35,030 nucleotides of DNA from Cyclobacteriaceae bacterium (GTDB taxonomy: Bacteria > Bacteroidota > Bacteroidia > Cytophagales > Cyclobacteriaceae). Both the position numbers and the translations under genes were made by a program. The first letter of the stretch is position 1; the number at the start of each line of letters is the position of its first letter. Below are positions 24,768 to 31,286 of this stretch, piece after piece. The notes under the pieces were generated by a model that saw only the letters and a program-made list of their open reading frames with translations, was not told the DNA's origin and did no database searches. Where the stretch lies: the NCBI GenBank assembly GCA_003565295.1, contig PXCO01000137.1, forward strand, positions 1 through 35,030, written 5' to 3'.

Positions 24768-25435
24768 TCGCCTGTATCTGAATGAAGTTTAAAGTGTAGG
24801 TACTTAATCTTCTCCCCCTTCTCGGAAAAGATTTGTTCATAACGGGTCTTGATGCCGTAATGCAGTTCCTTCCATGGGGAGGTATAAAAATCCCGGGTAA
24901 TTTTCAATACCTCAGCATCATCTCTTTTCTCTAAAAGTCCCACGGTATACTCAAATAGCCCGGTATTGTCAGTTTTAAAATGAATACTTCCTTCTTCTTT
25001 AACCAATTTTTTGAACATCTCCAAAAACCGTGGGGAGGTTAACCTACGCTTTTCATCCCTGTCCTTTGGTCGGGGATCCGGAAAAGTGACCCAAAGCTCA
25101 CTGATCTCTCCCTCTTCAAAAAACAACTCCAATTGCTCGATTTGTGCCCTGAGAAAAGCCACATTCTCCAATGCCTCATTAATCGCCGTAGTACTGCCTT
25201 TCCAAATCCGGGAACCTTTTATGTCCACCCCCACAAAATTGTGATCGGGCCTTTCCCTGCCCATCCCCACGGTGAATTCGCCCCTGCCACAGGCCAACTC
25301 TACCACAAGGGGGCTGTTATTTTGGAAGAAGGAAGCCCATTGGCCCTTGATGGTTTCATAAATTGATTTACCGGGTTGGATCACATTCCTGTTGATGGCG
25401 TTATCCTCAAAACGCTGCAATTTCTTTCTGCCCAT
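24764..25435 (-). CDS. trmB: tRNA (guanine-N7)-methyltransferase TrmB
   Basis: The 223-residue enzyme makes m7G at position 46 of tRNAs using S-adenosylmethionine. The SAM motif is ELACGRGEF (46-54), followed by VGVDIKGSRIWKG, and the family hallmark TFPDPRPKDRDEKRRL (117-132) and FKTDN (153-157) are intact. The length is normal. It starts 7 nt after folC ends and overlaps the glycosyltransferase gene by 4 nt, so the three are co-transcribed. Confidence 0.96.
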   Translation of the reverse strand: MGRKKLQRFEDNAINRNVIQPGKSIYETIKGQWASFFQNNSPLVVELACGRGEFTVGMGRERPDHNFVGVDIKGSRIWKGSTTAINEALENVAFLRAQIEQLELFFEEGEISELWVTFPDPRPKDRDEKRRLTSPRFLEMFKKLVKEEGSIHFKTDNTGLFEYTVGLLEKRDDAEVLKITRDFYTSPWKELHYGIKTRYEQIFSEKGEKIKYLHFKLHSDTGE

Positions 25436-25442
25436 GCTGCTA

Positions 25443-26744
25443 CTATAATTCTTCTATTTCTGCGACCACAAAAGTACTTCCCCCAATAAAAATAAGGTCA
25501 TGATTCCCCGAATTTTTCCTTGCCTGTTCAAGCGCATCGTTTACACCGGGTACACAGTCGCCCAGCAGACCAAAATCGGCCGCAAGGGCCTGAAGATCCT
25601 TGGCAGGCATGGCACGGGGCAAATCCGCCTGGCAAAAAAGGTAATGTGCGTGACGGGGCAATAAACGTAGCACACCGGAAACATCCTTGTCCTGCACCAT
25701 CCCCCAGATTAAAAATAGCTTTTGGTGGGGTATTTGAAGTAATTGTTCCATCAAAACCTTCACCGCTTCCTTGTTATGACCGGTATCGCAAATGACCAGG
25801 GGAGATTCACCCAAGACCTGCCACCTTCCCTTCAATCCGGTAATACCCGTCACGTTCCTCATGGCCCGTAACAAATCTTCCTCTTGCAGTCTCCAACCCA
25901 TTTCCTTGAGCTTCAGCCAGGCCATGTAAATGGCCGGTAGGTTCAGCACCTGATACTGGCCTAAAAGATCCAATTCCAAACCCACCTGCTTTTCCCCATA
26001 GCTTAAAGAAAAGGCTTGCAACCATTTTGTCTCTTTGAGTACAGGGGCACCTATCCTGGATACTTTGACCCTTTCTTGAGCCAGGGTCAATGGGGCATGT
26101 CTTTCATGGCTGATTTTTTCAAATACCGCTTTGGTCTCCGGCAGCACCTCCCCTACGATCACAGGCACCCCCTCTTTGATGATTCCGGCTTTTTCAAAGG
26201 CGATGGCTTCCAGGGTATCTCCCAGAAACTGGGTATGATCCATGCCTATATTGGTGATGATGCTGAGTGCAGGGTGTAGCACATTGGTGCTGTCAAAGCG
26301 GCCACCCATGCCCACCTCTACCACGGCAATGTCCACCTGCTCCCTGGAAAAATGATCAAAGGCAAGCCCAACAGTCATCTCAAAAAAACTGGGTTTAAGT
26401 TCATCCAAAAACCTTCTGTGTTTTTCCACAAAATCCACCACCGCCGATTCCGGGATACATTCCCCGTTTATTTTTACTCTTTCCCTGAAGGATTTCAGAT
26501 GTGGGGAGGTGTAAAGGCCCACCTTATACCCGGACTCCTGTAAGATTGCCGCCAGCGTATGGGAAGTACTCCCCTTGCCATTGGTACCGGCAATGTGTAT
26601 GCTTTTGAATTTATGTTGAGGGTCGCCCAGTTGCTCACATAGACGAAGGGTTGGGCCGAGGTCTTTTTTAAAGGCCGCCGCACCAATGCGCTGAAACATG
26701 GGAAGAGCCGAATACAAATAATCCAGCGTTTCTTGGTAGGTCAT
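25443..26744 (-). CDS. folC: dihydrofolate synthase / folylpolyglutamate synthase FolC
   Basis: The 433-residue Mur-ligase-type enzyme adds glutamate to dihydropteroate and to reduced folates. The P-loop AGTNGKGST (52-60) and the following SHTLAAILQESGYKVGLYTSPHL are classic, as are VEVGMGGRFDSTNV and ITNIGMDHTQFLG. The C-terminal glutamate-binding domain is complete. Its ATG shares one base with the stop of the TonB-like gene (TAATG), which indicates translational coupling. Confidence 0.96.
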   Translation of the reverse strand: MTYQETLDYLYSALPMFQRIGAAAFKKDLGPTLRLCEQLGDPQHKFKSIHIAGTNGKGSTSHTLAAILQESGYKVGLYTSPHLKSFRERVKINGECIPESAVVDFVEKHRRFLDELKPSFFEMTVGLAFDHFSREQVDIAVVEVGMGGRFDSTNVLHPALSIITNIGMDHTQFLGDTLEAIAFEKAGIIKEGVPVIVGEVLPETKAVFEKISHERHAPLTLAQERVKVSRIGAPVLKETKWLQAFSLSYGEKQVGLELDLLGQYQVLNLPAIYMAWLKLKEMGWRLQEEDLLRAMRNVTGITGLKGRWQVLGESPLVICDTGHNKEAVKVLMEQLLQIPHQKLFLIWGMVQDKDVSGVLRLLPRHAHYLFCQADLPRAMPAKDLQALAADFGLLGDCVPGVNDALEQARKNSGNHDLIFIGGSTFVVAEIEEL

Positions 26745-27700
26745 TAGTCCACTTTGATCACAAAGGTAATCCTACCCGTGGAATATTCTGCTGTGGGATT
26801 GCCACTTTGCCGCTTAAAGGAAAGTTTATTTACTATCGTGCGGTAGTAGGCCAAGACTTCATTCCCCACATTGTGCTCCAGTGGTATGGCCTGAACGATT
26901 TTGCCATTGTCGTCCACAGTGATGCGGAATACAATTTTACCATTCCGGGTAGACACATTGTCCACAATAGTGGGTTTGGAGGCAAAATCCCATCCGGCCA
27001 GGTCTAAATCATAGCCGGCACCATCGCCGGCATTTCCTCTACCGGACTGAAGAATGGATCTGCCATCCACCGTTCCTTGAGGGTTCCCCTCATCTCCGGG
27101 CCGGTTACCACTTCCCTGATTACTGCCCGCACTGGGCTGATTGCCGGAGCCGGAAGTACCACCCGCTCCAAATAGTGCTCTGGGGTCAACTGTAGGTTTT
27201 TCTTCGGCCTTGGTTTCAGTACGCTCGGCTTCCTTTTCCGCAGGTTGGGGGGTGGGCGTGCTGCTTTCCTTTGGTTTAGGAGTCGGGGTCACCGATTCGG
27301 CAGCCTTGTCCGTACCCTTTAGGGGACTCTCCGTTTTGCTCTGGGCCTCCACAGCCCGTTGTGTTTGGCTAGGTTGGGGTTTGGCAGTAGATGTTTCCGG
27401 GGCAGCCTTGGGCACCGTAGTTTCCGTCACCTTGGGAGCAGTCTCCCCGGGAGCGGGTGCTTCTATGGCCTGCTGCTGTGCAGTGGATGGTGGCGTGGTG
27501 GTCTGCCTGTCCCCACTACCCACATCAGTAAACCCCAGGTTGAGCTCCAGTCCAAATTGTGCCATAGGAGGATCCGGTGGCCGCCAAACCACAATAAAAT
27601 ACAGTCCTACCAACACCAATACATTGAAGAGTATGGTGATGAGCCAGGCTTTCTTTTTACTGTCCTGATACGACTCCTTATCTACTTCCCAAGCTTCCAT
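26744..27700 (-). CDS. TonB-like energy transducer
   Basis: The 318-residue protein has one N-terminal membrane anchor (about 18-39, AWLITILFNVLVLVGLYFIV), a long proline/threonine/glutamate-rich spacer (about 65-170), a Gly/Ser/Asn-rich stretch, and a C-terminal domain (about 235-318) with TRNGKIVFRITVDDNGKIVQ that fits a TonB/TolA C-terminus. It should span the periplasm and pass ExbB/ExbD-derived energy to an outer-membrane partner. It follows exbD by 17 nt. Whether it behaves more like TonB or TolA cannot be decided by sequence reading; no symbol is given for that reason. Confidence 0.85.
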   Translation of the reverse strand: MEAWEVDKESYQDSKKKAWLITILFNVLVLVGLYFIVVWRPPDPPMAQFGLELNLGFTDVGSGDRQTTTPPSTAQQQAIEAPAPGETAPKVTETTVPKAAPETSTAKPQPSQTQRAVEAQSKTESPLKGTDKAAESVTPTPKPKESSTPTPQPAEKEAERTETKAEEKPTVDPRALFGAGGTSGSGNQPSAGSNQGSGNRPGDEGNPQGTVDGRSILQSGRGNAGDGAGYDLDLAGWDFASKPTIVDNVSTRNGKIVFRITVDDNGKIVQAIPLEHNVGNEVLAYYRTIVNKLSFKRQSGNPTAEYSTGRITFVIKVD

Positions 27701-27717
27701 AGTGTATGAATAGCAAT

Positions 27718-28110
27718 CTATTTAAAAGGTTTGGTGGCAATGGAAACATTCGCCTGCAAGGTGGCAGCGATACCGCCTATTTCCACCAAGAACTCCACGG
27801 GCACCTCCTTATCAATGTGAAGCACCACATGTCCGTCCTTTCCCTTTAACAACGCAGTCAGCTCATTTTTAATTTCACTTCTCTCCACTCTTCTGTCATT
27901 TACAGAAAACCGAAGGTCCTTGGTCACGCTTACGGTCACCTCCTGCATCACGATGTCCGCAGTCTCGCTGGAGGGAAGGTTTACCGGCAGCCCCGAAGGA
28001 GTGATAAAGGAGGAGGTCAACATAAAAAATATCAACAGCAGAAAGATGATGTCCGTCATGGAGGACATGCTAAATGCGGCTTCAATTTTGTTTTTGGATT
28101 GCAGTGCCAT
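27718..28110 (-). CDS. exbD: ExbD/TolR biopolymer transport protein
   Basis: The 130-residue protein has one membrane helix with the essential aspartate (SMTDIIFLLLIFFMLTS, Asp20), which carries protons in ExbD/TolR/MotB proteins, then a small periplasmic domain. It begins 1 nt after the exbB stop, as expected for subunits of one motor, and precedes the TonB-like gene. Confidence 0.94.
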   Translation of the reverse strand: MALQSKNKIEAAFSMSSMTDIIFLLLIFFMLTSSFITPSGLPVNLPSSETADIVMQEVTVSVTKDLRFSVNDRRVERSEIKNELTALLKGKDGHVVLHIDKEVPVEFLVEIGGIAATLQANVSIATKPFK

Positions 28111-28111
28111 G

Positions 28112-28810
28112 TTACTTTTTCTCTTGCAAAAGGTCTATAAACTCAATGCTGGTATATTCCATATTGTGGATGAGCTTGGACACCTTGGTCACCAAATAGT
28201 TGTAACCCAGATATGCCAATATCCCCACCACAAGCCCCGTGGCAGTGGTGATCATCGCCTCATAGATCCCTGTGGACAACAATTTGGGCGATACCATCCC
28301 CTCCTCTTGTGCCACTCCTATAAAGGCCCTGATCATACCCGCTACGGTTCCCAAAAACCCTATCATGGGTGCCGCACCGGAAACGGTGGCCAAGAGCCCC
28401 AGGTTTTTTTCCAATTTGTAAATTTCAATCTTTCCCACGTTTTCTATGGCCACCTCGATGTTTTTGAGTGGGCTTCCAATCCTGTCCAAGCCCTTGGCCA
28501 TCATCTGAGCCACGGGTGTTTCTTCACCCTGGCATATCATCTTGGCCTGTTGAATATTGCCGCTTTGAACCATCATCTTCACCTGGTCCATAAGTCCTTT
28601 GGGTGTTTTGGAGGCTTTTTTAAGGATGATCATCCGCTCCACAAAGATGAATACGGCCAAAACGAAAAGCAGGTACAATGGGATCATCATGTATCCCCCC
28701 TTGATCATCAAGTCCAGGAGTCCAATTTCAGATCCGGTGGCGGTTTCTAGCTCCGCTAATGTGTCTATGGCCACTTGGCCATCTGTAGACAAGGTTTGTA
28801 GTAAAATCAT
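28112..28810 (-). CDS. exbB: ExbB/TolQ/MotA family proton channel protein
   Basis: I choose ATG at 28810 (232 residues) because it begins 1 nt after the SPOR-gene stop; the alternative at 28843 would overlap that gene by 32 nt and add a non-family-like extension. Three membrane segments are visible (about 40-58, 136-162, 182-206). The hallmark GAAPMIGFLGTVAGMI (145-160) and the cytoplasmic loop are intact. With ExbD it forms the proton-driven motor that energises the TonB-like protein. Confidence 0.94.
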   Translation of the reverse strand: MILLQTLSTDGQVAIDTLAELETATGSEIGLLDLMIKGGYMMIPLYLLFVLAVFIFVERMIILKKASKTPKGLMDQVKMMVQSGNIQQAKMICQGEETPVAQMMAKGLDRIGSPLKNIEVAIENVGKIEIYKLEKNLGLLATVSGAAPMIGFLGTVAGMIRAFIGVAQEEGMVSPKLLSTGIYEAMITTATGLVVGILAYLGYNYLVTKVSKLIHNMEYTSIEFIDLLQEKK

Positions 28811-28811
28811 A

Positions 28812-29498
28812 TTAATATTTAAGCACCCATAAATTCTCCTCAAAATCCCCTTGTATATCCTCCATATGGGTCAAGGCCTCGCTGAGGTTTTCATGTTGGC
28901 CCACGGCAAGCCTGTAAAAAGCTATGTCGCCGTACGGATGGATAAGAAAAGTACTCTTGTTCATGTTGTTAAGCCGGTTGGAATAATCCTTTGCCAAATC
29001 TGAATCGATAAAACTCCCTACCACCACAAAATAACGGGGAACATTGATTTTTGATGTGATTTCTGTCAAAAAAAATGTCTCCTCTTCTGCAACAGCCTCC
29101 TCATCCTCGGCAAGTTCCTCGGGTGCAGGCGGCACTACTTCCTCTGCAGGTTCGTCAGCAGCGGGAGGGGCACTGCTTGTGGCAGTTGGGGTTTCTCCCC
29201 ACTGCTCAAAAACGCCCACATAGTATAACGCAAATCCTGCACCAAAAAGCAAAAGCAACAATAAAATGATGAAAAACCCTGAACGGCTTTTCTTTTCCTT
29301 TTCCGGCTTTTCCTCTTCAGGTACCGTGGCCACCGGCACTTCTTCAGGAGCTTTATCGGCTCCTTCATTCTTGCCCTCAGCAGCCTGAGCACTGCTCTTG
29401 GGGCTTTCACCTAATGGGGTGATGTCCACATTTGGCATTCCAAAATCATCGTCCTCCTTATGTTGGTCCTTGTCGTTGGGGTCATTTTTTTCAGCCAT
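28812..29498 (-). CDS. SPOR-domain membrane protein
   Basis: The 228-residue protein has a charged cytoplasmic N-terminus (1-73), a single membrane helix (about 74-95, GFFIILLLLLLFGAGFALYYVG), an acidic Ala/Pro/Glu-rich spacer (101-142) and a C-terminal SPOR domain (about 155-228, PRYFVVVGSFIDSDLAKDYSNRL). SPOR domains bind denuded glycan strands of peptidoglycan, often at division sites. Its position ahead of exbB suggests a peptidoglycan-facing part of the ExbB/ExbD complex. A candidate promoter lies just upstream. Confidence 0.9.
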   Translation of the reverse strand: MAEKNDPNDKDQHKEDDDFGMPNVDITPLGESPKSSAQAAEGKNEGADKAPEEVPVATVPEEEKPEKEKKSRSGFFIILLLLLLFGAGFALYYVGVFEQWGETPTATSSAPPAADEPAEEVVPPAPEELAEDEEAVAEEETFFLTEITSKINVPRYFVVVGSFIDSDLAKDYSNRLNNMNKSTFLIHPYGDIAFYRLAVGQHENLSEALTHMEDIQGDFEENLWVLKY

Positions 29499-29526
29499 GA
29501 TAAAAATTATTTATGGTTTGAATATA

Positions 29527-29557
29527 CTAAGCTACAGTAAAACCAGCACTTCGGCAA
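29527..29557 (-). promoter_or_regulatory. candidate promoter for the SPOR-exbB-exbD-tonB run
   Basis: On the minus strand TTG (29555-29557) is separated by exactly 20 nt from TAGCTTAG (29527-29534), one mismatch from TAnnTTTG. It is in the only sizeable gap (105 nt) of the long operon and would give a leader of about 20-25 nt before the ATG at 29498. It is a motif match only. Confidence 0.45.
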
Positions 29558-29603
29558 CACCGGAGGGAATTAACCCACAGTATATTCTGTATCTCAGGCT
29601 TTT

Positions 29604-31283
29604 TTAAAACTTAAAGGTAACCCCTGCTATCCCCTGAATGCCACGTACCGGGTAGTTCCAAAACCGCTGATAGGATTGGTTGAGCAGGTTGTTGCCTATG
29701 GCAAATACCGAAAAGCGGGGAGAAACGCTGTAATCCACCTTGGCTTGAAGATCAAAGATGGGATTCAATACATCGGGGCTACCGCTTTCCAGGTTCAGCA
29801 CCGGGATTCCTCCCATTACATGGGCATTGGCCTGAAGACGCAAGGCTTCTACAGGCTTGAAGGTATTGTACACCTTAATCTCCCATTCAGGACGCTGCCA
29901 ATGACTTTCCAGTTCCTCCAGGTCAAATTGATAAAAATCAGCCTTAGCGTCCAACTGATACCAGTCGTCAAAATTCCAGTTAACCGCCGCATGCAAATTA
30001 ATCACGGTGCTCATGTCATCGTAAATGAGCTGAAAACGGGTACTGTCAAACTGGTGGTTTCCGTGGAAATGCATATTGGTGAAATTCCCGTAACTGATCC
30101 CTACCTCATAAGACAAAGAACCATCAATGCTGCCCTTTATTCCAGCATCTGCCATGTAGTTTTGAATGGTATTGCGCAACTGTGCACTAGGACCCAGAAA
30201 GGGGTTTTCGCGCACAAATCCATAATAGGTGTTGCGCTGCACATCGCCCTCGTAGCGGGCATATACTCCCAAAGAAGGCACAATGTAATAAGCTACCTTG
30301 GCCATGGGAAAGATATGGAAATCATCCGTCTTATTGGGCACGATATCGTTTTCATGGACCACATTTGCCCCCACTTTAATGTCCCAGCCATCTTTGATAT
30401 AGGCAGCATAGGGCTGTAGGCGGAAAAAATTCCTGTTGATATCAGAATAGGTGGAATCCGAAGGAGAAGTGAAATACAACTCCGAATGGATTCCCCCATG
30501 AAGGTTTTCATTGGCCCGAAACCTCACATTCGCCTTGATCCTGGCCTCATTCTCCCTTGCAAGATAATCATCATTGAAAAGCCTTAAGCCCAATGAGGCG
30601 TCAAAATCAAAAACCTCCAATCGGTTGATGTTCTTGATGCCAACATCCCCATCCACCGTGTGAAAGGTTTGTTCCAGGTCAAAGGGGAGGCTCTCCAATA
30701 TAGGGTTGACGGAGTATCCATAAAAATTGTACCGGTCCCTTATGTAGCCCAAATCCCCAAAGACCTCTATATTGTCCCTGAACAGGCTGCCATTCGCCCG
30801 AACCTCGGTATGGTTTTCCGCTGAATTGGGGCCATCCACTGGCCCTTGATAAAAACCCTGGTGCTTGATTTTCACCCCATAGTTCATTTCCTCATCCTGG
30901 ATATTGTTAATACGTATATCCACCAAGGGTGACTGGTAATTGCCATAGCCCAAGCGGGTAAAGCTATGATAAGTCTCCGGAACGGGCTTGGTGAAATTCC
31001 TGGCATAAGGCTGCACCTCCAATTGCACCGGCCTTAGGTCCAGGAAAAAATCCTTGACCTGATAATCGAAATTGCTCTGGCTGCTCACTTCCGGGAGACT
31101 TGGGGGCCTTTCAAAGATCCTTTGCTGCTGCGGAAGGGTCAAAACCCTGTCTTTTCGAATAATGAATTCCGTGTCCCTGATTTCTCCACGCTCGCGGGCC
31201 CTGCCCTCCTGGGCCATCCCGTCAAGGATGCTCAAAGCCAATGCCGCCGCTAAAATGCCTATATATCTGTAAACCTGATTCAT
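29604..31283 (-). CDS. plug-less outer-membrane barrel related to TonB-dependent receptors
   Basis: The 559-residue protein has a Sec signal peptide (about 1-24, ending GMAQ). After a short Glu/Arg-rich segment it consists of repeated beta-strand pairs with aromatic girdles and ends VTFKF, a C-terminal Phe typical of BAM-inserted barrels. NLLNQSYQRFWNYPVRG near the end resembles the last strands of TonB-dependent receptors. No plug domain or TonB-box is evident; the N-terminal region (25-90) is too short for a plug. It starts 3 nt after the TPR gene, so the two are coupled. It may be the outer-membrane end of the neighbouring Exb/TonB machine. Confidence 0.82.
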   Translation of the reverse strand: MNQVYRYIGILAAALALSILDGMAQEGRARERGEIRDTEFIIRKDRVLTLPQQQRIFERPPSLPEVSSQSNFDYQVKDFFLDLRPVQLEVQPYARNFTKPVPETYHSFTRLGYGNYQSPLVDIRINNIQDEEMNYGVKIKHQGFYQGPVDGPNSAENHTEVRANGSLFRDNIEVFGDLGYIRDRYNFYGYSVNPILESLPFDLEQTFHTVDGDVGIKNINRLEVFDFDASLGLRLFNDDYLARENEARIKANVRFRANENLHGGIHSELYFTSPSDSTYSDINRNFFRLQPYAAYIKDGWDIKVGANVVHENDIVPNKTDDFHIFPMAKVAYYIVPSLGVYARYEGDVQRNTYYGFVRENPFLGPSAQLRNTIQNYMADAGIKGSIDGSLSYEVGISYGNFTNMHFHGNHQFDSTRFQLIYDDMSTVINLHAAVNWNFDDWYQLDAKADFYQFDLEELESHWQRPEWEIKVYNTFKPVEALRLQANAHVMGGIPVLNLESGSPDVLNPIFDLQAKVDYSVSPRFSVFAIGNNLLNQSYQRFWNYPVRGIQGIAGVTFKF

Positions 31284-31286
31284 TTA

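Noticed and set aside
27920-28750. 276-codon plus-strand frame across exbD and exbB
   Set aside because: It is the antisense shadow of two well-supported genes; its His-rich product comes from antisense Met and hydrophobic codons.
29676-30419. 247-codon plus-strand frame
   Set aside because: It is antisense to the outer-membrane barrel gene, which has a signal peptide and a terminal Phe; the frame has no leader or motif.
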